This document shows, piece by piece, positions 24,389-33,203 of a stretch of 64,000 nt of DNA (position 1 is the first letter of the stretch; each line of letters opens with the position of its first letter). The notes below the pieces were generated by a model. That model saw only the letters and a program-made list of their open reading frames with translations, did not search any database and was not told where the DNA came from. The stretch is from Sphingobium aromaticiconvertens (GTDB taxonomy: Bacteria; Pseudomonadota; Alphaproteobacteria; Sphingomonadales; Sphingomonadaceae), in the NCBI RefSeq assembly GCF_037154075.1, contig NZ_JBANRJ010000001.1, positions 1,161,501 to 1,225,500 on the forward strand, given 5' to 3'. The translations under genes and the position numbers were made by a program.

Positions 24389-25619
24389 CCTGCCATTCGA
24401 CCTGTTCGGAGAGATTAACCCGCCTCAGCGGTTACTGATGGGGCCGGGTCCGATCAACGCCCATCCCCGCGTGTTGCGCGCCATGTCGGCCGACCTGCTG
24501 GGCCAGTTCGATCCCGAAATGACGGCCTATATGAATCAGGTCATGGCGCTCTATCGCCCGATTTTTGGAACGGCCAATCCCTGGACCTTCCTGGTCGACG
24601 GAACCGCGCGAGCAGGGATCGAAGCCGCACTGGTTTCGCTGGTTTCGCCCGGCGATCGCGTGTTGGTGGTAAATTTCGGGCGTTTCGGGTTGCTGCTGAC
24701 GGAAATCCTGTTGCGTATTGGCGCGATGATTGCGACCGTTGACGCGCCCTGGGGCGAAGTCGTGTCGATGGACGCGATCACCGCTGCGATTGAGCGGACC
24801 AGCCCCTCACTCGTCGCCTGCGTTCATGGTGACACATCTACCACCATGACACAGCCGCTGGAAGGGATTGGCGCACTCTGTCGCGCGGCTGGTGCCTTGA
24901 GCTATGTCGACGCCACCGCGACAATTGGCGGCATGGAGATCGCCGCGGACCGCTGGGACGTCGATATCGTTACTGGCGGTCTGCAGAAATGTCTTGGTGG
25001 ACCGTCCGGGTCGGCGCCGATCACGGTGTCGGCACTGGCCGCCGAACGGATATTCGCACGCCGCCATGTCGAACAGGGTATCCGTACCGCCCACATGGCC
25101 GACGGTGTCGGGCCGCGTATCGGCTCCAACTATTTCGATCTGGCCATGATCATGGACTATTGGTCGGACAAGCGCCTCAATCATCATACAGAAGCCACCA
25201 CCATGCTCTATGCCGCACGCGAATGCGCGCGCACGGTTCTGGAAGAAGGGCTGGGGGCGCGCTACGCTCGCCATGCGGCCGCCGGACGTGCCATGGCGGC
25301 GGGGTTGCAGGCCATGGGCCTCTCTCTCTTCGGCGATGACCGTCACCGAATGACCAACGTTGCCGGCGTTTACATTCCAGACGGGGTTGACGGCGAGCGG
25401 GTCCGTACCGCCATGCGCGGGCAGTTTCAGATAGAGATCGGCACGGCCTTCGGCCCGTTGCAGGGGCGTATCTGGCGGATTGGCGCAATGGGATATAACG
25501 CCATGCTGCACAAGGTGCTGCTGACGCTCGGCGCATTGGAGGCGTGCCTCGCCGCAGAGGGATTTGCGTTGCCCGGCGGCGTTGCAATCAGGGCCGCGAC
25601 GCAGGCGTGGGAAGGATGA
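24378..25619 (+). CDS. hpxJ: Ureidoglycine-glyoxylate aminotransferase-like (HpxJ/PucG)
   Basis: A 413-residue fold-type I PLP aminotransferase of the alanine/serine-glyoxylate class. The N-terminus LLMGPGPINAHPRVL and the PLP-lysine motif TGGLQKCLGGPSGSAPI are clear. The GTG at 24378 is chosen: it overlaps the end of the M20 gene, and the longer open frame from 24306 lies inside that gene. In the pathway it transfers the amino group of ureidoglycine to glyoxylate, giving oxalurate and glycine. The neighbours favour this over a simple alanine-glyoxylate aminotransferase. Confidence 0.86.
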   Translation: MTTDLPFDLFGEINPPQRLLMGPGPINAHPRVLRAMSADLLGQFDPEMTAYMNQVMALYRPIFGTANPWTFLVDGTARAGIEAALVSLVSPGDRVLVVNFGRFGLLLTEILLRIGAMIATVDAPWGEVVSMDAITAAIERTSPSLVACVHGDTSTTMTQPLEGIGALCRAAGALSYVDATATIGGMEIAADRWDVDIVTGGLQKCLGGPSGSAPITVSALAAERIFARRHVEQGIRTAHMADGVGPRIGSNYFDLAMIMDYWSDKRLNHHTEATTMLYAARECARTVLEEGLGARYARHAAAGRAMAAGLQAMGLSLFGDDRHRMTNVAGVYIPDGVDGERVRTAMRGQFQIEIGTAFGPLQGRIWRIGAMGYNAMLHKVLLTLGALEACLAAEGFALPGGVAIRAATQAWEG

Positions 25620-26503
25620 GCCAAGCCCGCGATTTTGTCGGCTACGGCGCCAACCCGCCCGATCCCCGCTGGCCCGGCGGCGCACGCATTGCGGTGCAGT
25701 TTGTCATCAATTATGAAGAGGGTGCCGAGAACAACGTCCTTCATGGGGACAAGGGATCGGAGGCCTTCCTGTCGGAGATGGTCGGTGCGGCCAGCCATCC
25801 GGCTCGTGCGATGGCCATGGAAAGCCTCTATGAATATGGCAGTCGCGCAGGCTTCTGGCGGCTCCATCGGCTGTTTACTGAACGGCGCCTGCCTCTGACC
25901 GTTTTCGGTGTGGCAAAAGCCATGGAACTGAACCCGGATGCTGTCGACGCGATGCTGGCGGAGGACTGGGAGGTCGCCAGCCACGGCTTGCGCTGGATTG
26001 ATTATCAATATGTGCCGGAGGATGTCGAGCGCGCCCATATTGCCCAGGCAATCGCGTTGCACACGGCGTTAACAGGCAGTCGACCGCTAGGCTGGTATCA
26101 GGGGCGCACGTCGCCCAATACCGCCCGCTTGATCGCGGAGGAGGGGGGCTTTGTCTATGATGCCGACAGCTATGCCGACGACTTGCCTTATTATGATCGG
26201 CGGCACAGCCATGCTCAGTTGATCCTCCCCTATACGCTCGACGCCAACGATATGAAGATGGTCGCCTATAATGGCTTTACCGAAGGCGAGCAGTTCTTCC
26301 GCTACCTGCGCGACACGTTCGATCAATTGCGCGAGGAAGGGGGCCGGATGATGTCGGTGGGTCTGCACGGCCGTATCGCCGGCCGGCCGGCCCGCGCCCG
26401 CGCGCTCGCCCGCTTTCTCGACCATGTGATCGCTTGTCCGGATGCCTGGGTCGCGCGCCGCATCGACATTGCCCGCCACTGGATGGAGGTCCACCCCACA
26501 TGA
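25616..26503 (+). CDS. puuE: PuuE-type allantoinase (polysaccharide-deacetylase fold)
   Basis: A 295-residue enzyme of the metal-independent PuuE/HpxB allantoinase family. Family blocks are RDFVGYGANPPDPRWPGGAR, VQFVINYEEGAEN, YGSRAGFWRLHRLF and EVASHGLRWIDY. The ATG at 25616 overlaps the hpxJ stop (ATGA). It opens the allantoin ring to allantoate, the first step of the set, although its gene stands near the end of the operon. Confidence 0.92.
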   Translation: MSQARDFVGYGANPPDPRWPGGARIAVQFVINYEEGAENNVLHGDKGSEAFLSEMVGAASHPARAMAMESLYEYGSRAGFWRLHRLFTERRLPLTVFGVAKAMELNPDAVDAMLAEDWEVASHGLRWIDYQYVPEDVERAHIAQAIALHTALTGSRPLGWYQGRTSPNTARLIAEEGGFVYDADSYADDLPYYDRRHSHAQLILPYTLDANDMKMVAYNGFTEGEQFFRYLRDTFDQLREEGGRMMSVGLHGRIAGRPARARALARFLDHVIACPDAWVARRIDIARHWMEVHPT

Positions 26504-26880
26504 TCATAGACGACCCGATCTTGCTCACCGAAGTCACGGCCGCGTTCATGGAATATGAGCGCGCGCTGATGACGGACGACGTGCCCGCGATGGATGCGCT
26601 GTTCCACGATGCGCCGACCACCAACCGTTATGGCGTGGGCGAGGTGCTGTATGGGATCGAGGAGATACGCGCATTCCGCAAAGGGCGTGGCGGATCGCCG
26701 CAGCGCACGCTGGGGAGGGTCGCGATCACCGTCTATGGCGACAGCTTCGCCACAGCCGATGCAGAATTTTTCCGCGAAAACAGCGATCGGCGCGGTCGCC
26801 AGACCCAGACCTGGGCGAAATTCCCCGATGGCTGGAAGGTGGTTTCCGCGCATGTCAGTTTGGAAGGCAGCACCTCTTGA
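26500..26880 (+). CDS. hpxZ: HpxZ/AtzH-like protein (DUF3225, NTF2 fold)
   Basis: A 126-residue protein with the DUF3225 pattern: EVTAAFMEYERALMTDDV, RYGVGEVLYGIEEIRAFRKG, ATADAEFF and GRQTQTWAKFPDGWKVVSAH. It corresponds to HpxZ of oxalurate catabolism and AtzH of cyanurate catabolism. Its ATG overlaps the puuE stop by four bases. The precise reaction of HpxZ is uncertain; AtzH relatives handle allophanate-like intermediates. Confidence 0.88.
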   Translation: MIIDDPILLTEVTAAFMEYERALMTDDVPAMDALFHDAPTTNRYGVGEVLYGIEEIRAFRKGRGGSPQRTLGRVAITVYGDSFATADAEFFRENSDRRGRQTQTWAKFPDGWKVVSAHVSLEGSTS

Positions 26881-26917
26881 GCGGGTATCGCTGGACCTGT
26901 CTCACGGACGCATTGTC

Positions 26918-27910
26918 ATGAAAAGACTGATTGCCCTTGTCGATCCCTATATTCTTGCGCTGCTGGCGACTGTCGGGCTTGCTTCAATCCTGCCCGCACG
27001 GGGCGTTGGAGCACAATGGTTTGAAGGAGCGGCCGACATAGGCATAGTCCTGCTGTTCTTACTGCATGGTGCAAAATTATCGCGGGAGGCGATCATCATA
27101 GGCGCGGCCAATTGGCGCCTGCATTTGACCGTTCTGATGACGACGTTCGTCCTTTTTCCAATGCTTGGCCTCGGCATCAGCGTGGTTCCAGGGCTTGTAC
27201 CCCTCGTGGCGACAGGCATGTTGTTCCTGACGCTGTTGCCGTCGACCGTGCAGTCGTCGATTGCGTTCACGTCTATTGCCCGTGGCGATGTCGCGGCTGC
27301 AATTTGCAGCGCCTCCTTTTCCAACCTTTTGGGCATCGTGATCACGCCATCATTGGTTGCGTTACTGATGCAGGGGGGAGGCGCGTCGCTCTCGCTCCAT
27401 TCCGTCGAAACGATCCTGCTGCAATTGCTTCTGCCGTTTCTTGCAGGGCATCTGCTCCGGCCCGTTATCGGCGCCGTTGTTGCTCGGCACAAGACGTCAA
27501 TAACCTATGTTGACCGGGGTTCGATATTGCTCGTCGTTTACACAGCTTTCAGCGCCGCAGTTGTGGAAGGGTTGTGGCACCAGTTGTCAGTCGAGACTGT
27601 GCTGCTCGTCGCCAGCCTTTGTCTATTGCTCCTTGGTGTCATTCTGACATTCACCTATGTCATCGGCAAAATATGTGGATTTAGCAGGGAGGAGGCAATC
27701 GTCCTTTTATTCTGCGGGTCGAAGAAGAGCCTGGCCGCTGGGGTTCCTATAGCTGGCGTTCTCTTTCCAGCAACCCAGGTCGGGCAACTCATTTTGCCAC
27801 TTATGTTATTTCACCTGTTGCAGCTGATCGCCTGCGCCCTGATCGCACGGCGATTGGGCAAATCTGCCAGCCCGGTCGTAAGTCCCGCGCCAAAGTTCAA
27901 TGCTGCCTGA
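26918..27910 (+). CDS. Bile acid:sodium symporter-family (SBF-like) carrier
   Basis: A 330-residue membrane protein with about ten hydrophobic segments, of the SBF-like (PF13593/YfeH) group. Characteristic stretches are LLFLLHGAKLSREAIIIGA, TLLPSTVQSSIAFTSIARGD and LLFCGSKKSLAAGVPIAGVL. The ATG at 26918 follows hpxZ by 37 bases, so it probably belongs to the same transcript. It could import an intermediate or export oxalate or glycine, but substrates of this subgroup are largely unknown. Confidence 0.85.
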   Translation: MKRLIALVDPYILALLATVGLASILPARGVGAQWFEGAADIGIVLLFLLHGAKLSREAIIIGAANWRLHLTVLMTTFVLFPMLGLGISVVPGLVPLVATGMLFLTLLPSTVQSSIAFTSIARGDVAAAICSASFSNLLGIVITPSLVALLMQGGGASLSLHSVETILLQLLLPFLAGHLLRPVIGAVVARHKTSITYVDRGSILLVVYTAFSAAVVEGLWHQLSVETVLLVASLCLLLLGVILTFTYVIGKICGFSREEAIVLLFCGSKKSLAAGVPIAGVLFPATQVGQLILPLMLFHLLQLIACALIARRLGKSASPVVSPAPKFNAA

Positions 27911-28300
27911 TCCACCCGATGAAAATAGCAGAAAAAGCAGCAATGCTTATATTCTTGCTGCGGACATCGAAGGCGTTGATGTCATGCGAGCTCGGATTAG
28001 ATAGCCCTTTTAACGGCATCGGACCATGCCAGTCGCCATGTCTAAGCGAAGAAAACGGCAGTTTTCTTTACTTTCAGCCGGAAAGCTGACTTTCAGCAAA
28101 TTGGCCAGTTTTGGAGGCAACAGTTCGACTAGCTGACTCTCCGCAGCATGCCAATCATGAAAACGTCGACGGATTACTCCGCCAGATCGTCATTTTCTCA
28201 TGCTTCAGGCACGGCTCAGTCGGTAAGGCCGGCCTGGCACGGAAATTCACCGGCCGCTGACCATGGGCACGCCACAGCGTCGATCCTGATATGAAATGGC
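27911..28300. other. Intergenic region with no supported gene
   Basis: About 390 bases, more AT-rich than the flanks. A weak hairpin GCAGCAA/TTGCTGC (27937-27943 with 27955-27961) soon after the carrier gene may aid termination but has no T tract. Nothing else was recognised. Confidence 0.45.
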
Positions 28301-28331
28301 GGGTGGAGAGGCATGGCCTCTCCACCCGTTT
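28301..28331 (-). terminator. Hairpin downstream of the GlsB-type gene
   Basis: GGGTGGAGAGG (28301-28311) and CCTCTCCACCC (28317-28327) form a perfect 11-bp stem with a five-base loop, 14 bases beyond the gene's stop. The T run is short on both strands, so this is a probable rather than certain terminator. Confidence 0.55.
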
Positions 28332-28341
28332 CACTTCCGGA

Positions 28342-28596
28342 TCAGGCAGTCCGGCTCTTGACGAGCCTGTAGATCCACAAAAGAATCACGGCGCCCGCAG
28401 TCGCCAGCAGAATATTGACAATATTGCCGCCGCCAATGCCAATTTTGGTGCCGATGAAGCCCCCCAGCAAGCCGCCGGCGATCCCGATCAATATCGTGAC
28501 GATAATGCCGCCGGGATCTTTTCCAGGCATGATCCACTTCGCAAGGGCGCCCGCGATCAGGCCAACGACAATCCAGCCGATAATTCCATAATCCAT
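28342..28596 (-). CDS. GlsB/YeaQ/YmgE-family stress response membrane protein
   Basis: An 84-residue, Gly-rich protein with three hydrophobic segments, of the transglycosylase-associated (YeaQ/YmgE) family: GIIGWIVVGLIAGALAKWIM, PGKDPGGIIVTILIGIAGG and GGFIGTKIGIGGGNIVNILL. The ATG at 28596 is preceded by AGGAG; the upstream in-frame ATG lacks a site. It is about 40 bases downstream of the DUF4126 gene and may be co-transcribed. Confidence 0.9.
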   Translation of the reverse strand: MDYGIIGWIVVGLIAGALAKWIMPGKDPGGIIVTILIGIAGGLLGGFIGTKIGIGGGNIVNILLATAGAVILLWIYRLVKSRTA

Positions 28597-28635
28597 TCCT
28601 GTTCTCCTGCTTGCGAAGCCCATTAATCCTGACAA

Positions 28636-29178
28636 TCAGGACCCGCCAATGGGCTGTGGCGGCTCCTTTCCTCCACCGGGTACACCCGATGAAATTGCGC
28701 GCATACGCCGCCAGATCCGGCGCAGCAGCAGTAGGGTGGCAATGGCCGCGACGGCCAGAAACAGTGCGACGATTATCGCAATTGCCGGGTTATAGAGTGA
28801 AAACAGCAGCAGCGTGCCTGTCGCGGTATCTTCCACGAGGGACACGGCAACATTGCTCACGGGTTCAGGGCTGGTGTTGACGACGGCGCGCGTGCCCGCC
28901 TTGGCGCCATGGGTCAACAGCGCCGCACTGCCGCCGAGCAACAGACTCACAATCTGCCAGGCTGGATCCTGTGGGTCCACGATCGCCATGGCAAGCAGGG
29001 CGCCGCCAACCGGGCGTACCAACGTGTGAATACCGTCCCAGATAGAATCCAGCCAAAGGATCTTGTCCGCGAAGAATTCGGCAACCAGACCGATCGCGGC
29101 CACCCCGATCACCCACGGATTGGCAAGGATGGCAAGGCCATGGAGATGCTCGGGCAGCGCGACCCAGCCGGTTCGCAT
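28636..29178 (-). CDS. DUF4126-family membrane protein; N-terminus extends past the first ATG
   Basis: A membrane protein with several hydrophobic segments; ALPEHLHGLAILANPWVIGV matches the DUF4126 family. The first ATG is at 29178, but in-frame sequence upstream (about 29271-29179) reads ALALIGLASSVSLLSGWRLY and LCIFATGLA, the family's first membrane helix. The frame opens after a TAA at 29290-29292 and has no ATG, GTG or TTG before 29178. Either an uncommon start is used (ATA at 29269-29271 is preceded by a GGGGAGG-like site), the start codon has mutated, or only the short form is made. Confidence 0.75.
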   Translation of the reverse strand: MRTGWVALPEHLHGLAILANPWVIGVAAIGLVAEFFADKILWLDSIWDGIHTLVRPVGGALLAMAIVDPQDPAWQIVSLLLGGSAALLTHGAKAGTRAVVNTSPEPVSNVAVSLVEDTATGTLLLFSLYNPAIAIIVALFLAVAAIATLLLLRRIWRRMRAISSGVPGGGKEPPQPIGGS

Positions 29179-29491
29179 GGCCAGGCCCGTGGCAAATATG
29201 CATAGATATAGCCGCCAGCCAGATAGAAGGCTGACACTGCTTGCCAGTCCGATAAGCGCCAGCGCGTCTATATCCGCCTCCCCCCAGATTTAAGGCATCC
29301 TAACCTATTTTACAACGTTCTCCCAGAAGAGATGCTTTGCAAGAGGACGAGGTTGCCGCTTATAGTGCCTTGCTCCTATGGTACAATGGCTGGAAATAAG
29401 AGCGCTTTCGGCGCAATTGCAGCCCATGCCGGGACGCGGCCTTGATCGGGCACCGTGCGCATTTCGCTGACATGAATGAGCGTCCAGAACC

Positions 29492-30742
29492 TCAACGGCC
29501 TTCTGTATCCACACATGTTCCTGCACCCAGCACGGCCTGCAAGCGTAAGATTTGCTGGTTGCTCATGACCCATGCGTCTTCAGCGGGCAGCCCTATGCAA
29601 ATCCTGCGATGGCCGGTCATGAGGCCCGAGAACAGCGCGCCGTCGAGATGGGATACCGGCCGTTTGGGACCGATCATCGCCTGGAGTGCGCCCCGGCTCG
29701 TGCGACCGCGCCAATAGCGCAACTGCGGTGCGAAGGCGCGCATATCCGGGCTACGGGCAACAGCCACCAACAGTTCGTCCAGAGCCGGCAGCACTTTCGC
29801 GATCGCGCGATGATCGCCGGGGGACATGGTCAGGTCCAATGCCGCACTGTTCTCCTCTTTCGCTACTGCACCTCCGCTCAGTGCGACGGCCTGGCGATAG
29901 ATCACTTCGAACGCCGCGCGGGCCAGATCTGCACTCGACCGGAAATTATAGGACACGACGCCCAGAGTCAGTTCGGCCTGCGCGGCGACGGCGCGGTGGG
30001 TAAGGCCCGCAATGCCCTGTCTGGCCAAGATCTTGGCCGCAGCATGGGCGATCCGTTCCATGATTTCGCCCCTGATCTTCAACTCCGGCATCTCCCGCGC
30101 CGCCTGTTCGCGGGCAAACAACCGCCATTCCCCGTCGCTCGCCAAACGGCCCGAAAGCCATTCGCTCCAGCCCCGGCACGTTTCATCCAGGCAGGCGCGA
30201 TCGACCATCCGTCGCCACCGCATCAGGTGAAACAGGCTTTCGCCATCGAACATATGGGTTGTGAGTGCCCCATGGGCCGCCAGATCACACCGCGCGCATA
30301 TGTCCTGCCAGAAATCGCGCCAGAGCGCCTGCCAGTCCCGAAGAACCGGGACATATTGTGGATCTCGCATCGCCATCAACTGGCACTCGCGCCAGGCGAA
30401 GGCGAGCGATCGGTTATTTTCACACCAATCATCGATCAGCGCCGCAAACAGGGCAGGAAAGGCGTCCGGGGACAGCATGCCTGCCTCGGCAAGCGCCTCA
30501 AGTTGTGCATGGCACCACCGTTCCGCGGCAGCTTTTGCCTGCTGCTGCGCCAAAAGAAACAAATGTTCCATATTTTCGAAGTGATGATAGATGCTCGATA
30601 CCGGCGCATCGGCTTCCCGGCTCAGGGTACGGGCCGATATGCTGCCATGGCCCTGGCTTCCCCACATATCGATAACAGCTTGAATCAGACGATCAAATGA
30701 GGGGGTGTCGGCATTAGTTGGCAATTTTTTGGCACTTGGCAT
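29492..30742 (-). CDS. Double TetR-type transcriptional regulator
   Basis: A 416-residue protein with two TetR DNA-binding domains. The first is at residues about 15-62 (GSISARTLSREADAPVSSIY, HHFENMEHLF) and the second at about 225-278 (ERIAHAAAKILARQGIAGLT, HRAVAAQAELTLGVVSYNF), each followed by a helical ligand-binding part. A single TetR protein is about 200 residues, so this is a tandem fusion that could carry two DNA-reading heads per chain. It is divergent from a TonB receptor gene and probably controls it; the effector is unknown. Confidence 0.85.
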   Translation of the reverse strand: MPSAKKLPTNADTPSFDRLIQAVIDMWGSQGHGSISARTLSREADAPVSSIYHHFENMEHLFLLAQQQAKAAAERWCHAQLEALAEAGMLSPDAFPALFAALIDDWCENNRSLAFAWRECQLMAMRDPQYVPVLRDWQALWRDFWQDICARCDLAAHGALTTHMFDGESLFHLMRWRRMVDRACLDETCRGWSEWLSGRLASDGEWRLFAREQAAREMPELKIRGEIMERIAHAAAKILARQGIAGLTHRAVAAQAELTLGVVSYNFRSSADLARAAFEVIYRQAVALSGGAVAKEENSAALDLTMSPGDHRAIAKVLPALDELLVAVARSPDMRAFAPQLRYWRGRTSRGALQAMIGPKRPVSHLDGALFSGLMTGHRRICIGLPAEDAWVMSNQQILRLQAVLGAGTCVDTEGR

Positions 30743-30919
30743 CGGACGCTCTTGGATATTGGCGGGAAGAGAATGGCGCTTTCAGTCCGCGACAATAATG
30801 GGTTCAACATAATTTTATAGCGGGCATTTTGTCATCAAACTGAGATGCAAACGTCACTGCAGATACATACGATCGTTCTAGCTGCCGCCCCGGCGCATCA
30901 AGCGAAAAGGGCGAAACTT

Positions 30920-33187
30920 GTGATCAATCTCCATTGCCGATCCATCCGCAGCATCATCCTGACCAGTACCGCCATATTGAGCGCCTTCATGGCTCCGGCC
31001 GTCTGTGCCGAGGAAACGCCGATGGTTGATGAGAGCGAGGGGCTGGGCGCTATCACTGTCACGGCGCAGAAGCGTGAAACCAACTTGCAGCAGACGCCGG
31101 TATCGATTTCCGTACTGAGCGGCGATGACCTCAAAGCGCGCGGTGTCGTCGGCCTCAAGGATCTGATGGATGGCGCCGTCCCTTCATTGCGTATCGCTCC
31201 CTTTGCCTCGCGCACGTCCGCATTGACCGTCGGCATTCGCGGCATCGTGCCGTTCGACGCCAACCAGCCTAGCCGCGATGCGGGTGTCGGTGTCTATATT
31301 GACGGCATCTATCTGGGCCGGTCGCAGGGCCTTGGCGCGGCCCTCTATGATATTGAGCGGATCGAGGTGCTGAAAGGTCCGCAGGGCACATTGTTCGGTC
31401 GCAACTCCACCGGTGGCGCACTCAGCATCGTTACGCGCAAGCCTTCGGGCGAGTTCCACCTGACCCAGACCATGGGCGTCAGCAATTTTGACGGCTACAA
31501 GGTGGAGACCCATCTCGACCTGCCCCGCTTCGCCAATTTCAGCGTCAAGCTGGACGGCATCGTCACCAAGCGCGACGGCACGCTCGATAATCCGATGGCG
31601 GGTGAGCAGGATTATAACCAGCTCGACCAGCGCGGGATGCACGCCGCTGTGCTGTGGGAGCCGTCGGACAATTTCAGCGCCCAGTATGATTTCGACATCT
31701 CGCGTGACGCCAGTACGCCCTATTATATGCAGGTGCTGGCGAAATCGGCGGCAATACCCTTCGCCGACATCGCCAAGGTTCAGCCCGATCGCGTGAAGAC
31801 CGCCGATGTCGGCGTGCCCGAGCAATTGAGTATCGGCAAAACGCACGGCCATGCACTGCATCTGGACTGGATGGTCGCCGACGGCATCCATCTTCGCTCG
31901 ATCAGCTCCTATCGCAAGCTCAGCCAGAGCCAATATGACAATGGCGGTGCGCATCAGGGTGCCTTCGCACCGAATGCGCGATTTGCCCGGTACAGCCTCG
32001 CGAACCTGAACCAGGAACAATATAGCCAGGAATTGCAGCTCGTGGGATCGCTCGACCGGGTCGAATTCGTCGCGGGCGCCTATCATTATCATGAGAAAGG
32101 CGATGACTGGGCCTGGGCGCCCTATACGATGCAGTGGGGCGCAACCGCCAGCGCCATGCCGACCCGCCTGCCGACGCTCGAAGCCGGGCAGGTCAGCCCC
32201 TATCCCGACCGCGCGAGCGATGCGGTCGCCAACAGCATCGCCCTTTACGGCCAGGGCACATGGACCCCGCCAGTCCTGAACGATGCGCTGCATCTGACAG
32301 CGGGCGCGCGCTACACCCGCGACAAGAAGCATGGCGACCTGTTCAAGGTGAACGGCGTCGATACGCCTTATGCCTTCCGTATCTCCAGCAGCCGGGTGGA
32401 CCCCACCTTCACGATCGCCTTTGATGCGACCGACAGCATCCACCTCTATGGCAAGTGGGGGACCGCTTATCGGGCGGGCGGCGCGAACTCCCGCTCGATC
32501 ACATACCGCTCCTATGCCCCGGAAGAGGTGGAAACGTCGGAAATCGGCTTCAAGAGCGAGTTTTTCGACCGCCATGTCCGCCTGAACGTCGCCGCCTACA
32601 AGACGATCTACAAAAACCAGCAGATCGACTTCAATGCCGTGCTTTCCGCAGTTCCTGGCGGCCCCACGCGCACGACGATCGAGACGGTCAATGCCCAGGG
32701 CAACGGCACTATCAAGGGCATTGAGGCGGACCTGACGATCGCGCCGATCGAAGGCCTGACCCTGACGGCCAGTTATGCCTATACCAAGGGCGACCTCGAC
32801 AAGGCGGCCAATCCGTTCAAGAACAACGCATTGGACAATGTCTTCCTGGTCTACACGCCGAAAAATGCCTTCAGTGGCGCGATCGACTATAGCCTGCCGC
32901 TCGACTGGGCGACGCTGCGCGCCCATGTCGATGCCAGTGGTGGCGACGGCTATCATTCGCAATCGAGCGATCCGATGCTGACCGATAGTTCCTTCCTCGT
33001 CAACGCGCGCTTCTCGCTTGCTGACATCGCGCTCAATGACACCGCCAAGCTCCAACTCTCGGCCTGGTCGCGTAACCTGTTCAACGAACAACATACATTC
33101 TTCACGACGGGAACCCCGCAGTCGCTGCTGCTGGGCATCTATAACGAACCGCGTACCTATGGCGTTGAAGCCACGATTCGCTTTTGA
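30920..33187 (+). CDS. TonB-dependent receptor
   Basis: An outer-membrane receptor of about 755 residues. A signal peptide ends near VCAEE; the TonB-box-like region is followed by GAITVTAQKRETNLQQTPVS, the plug motif GVGVYIDGIYLGRSQG, ERIEVLKGPQGTLFGRNSTG and a barrel ending GVEATIRF. I prefer the GTG at 30920, which has AGGG eight bases upstream and gives a normal signal peptide; the frame is open from the ATG at 30845. It is divergent from the double TetR gene and followed by a truncated phosphatase gene. The ligand is unknown; the broken GH2 gene beyond the IS hints at a former glycan or glycoside locus. Confidence 0.9.
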   Translation: MINLHCRSIRSIILTSTAILSAFMAPAVCAEETPMVDESEGLGAITVTAQKRETNLQQTPVSISVLSGDDLKARGVVGLKDLMDGAVPSLRIAPFASRTSALTVGIRGIVPFDANQPSRDAGVGVYIDGIYLGRSQGLGAALYDIERIEVLKGPQGTLFGRNSTGGALSIVTRKPSGEFHLTQTMGVSNFDGYKVETHLDLPRFANFSVKLDGIVTKRDGTLDNPMAGEQDYNQLDQRGMHAAVLWEPSDNFSAQYDFDISRDASTPYYMQVLAKSAAIPFADIAKVQPDRVKTADVGVPEQLSIGKTHGHALHLDWMVADGIHLRSISSYRKLSQSQYDNGGAHQGAFAPNARFARYSLANLNQEQYSQELQLVGSLDRVEFVAGAYHYHEKGDDWAWAPYTMQWGATASAMPTRLPTLEAGQVSPYPDRASDAVANSIALYGQGTWTPPVLNDALHLTAGARYTRDKKHGDLFKVNGVDTPYAFRISSSRVDPTFTIAFDATDSIHLYGKWGTAYRAGGANSRSITYRSYAPEEVETSEIGFKSEFFDRHVRLNVAAYKTIYKNQQIDFNAVLSAVPGGPTRTTIETVNAQGNGTIKGIEADLTIAPIEGLTLTASYAYTKGDLDKAANPFKNNALDNVFLVYTPKNAFSGAIDYSLPLDWATLRAHVDASGGDGYHSQSSDPMLTDSSFLVNARFSLADIALNDTAKLQLSAWSRNLFNEQHTFFTTGTPQSLLLGIYNEPRTYGVEATIRF

Positions 33188-33203
33188 CGGAGAGGAAAGA
33201 GAG

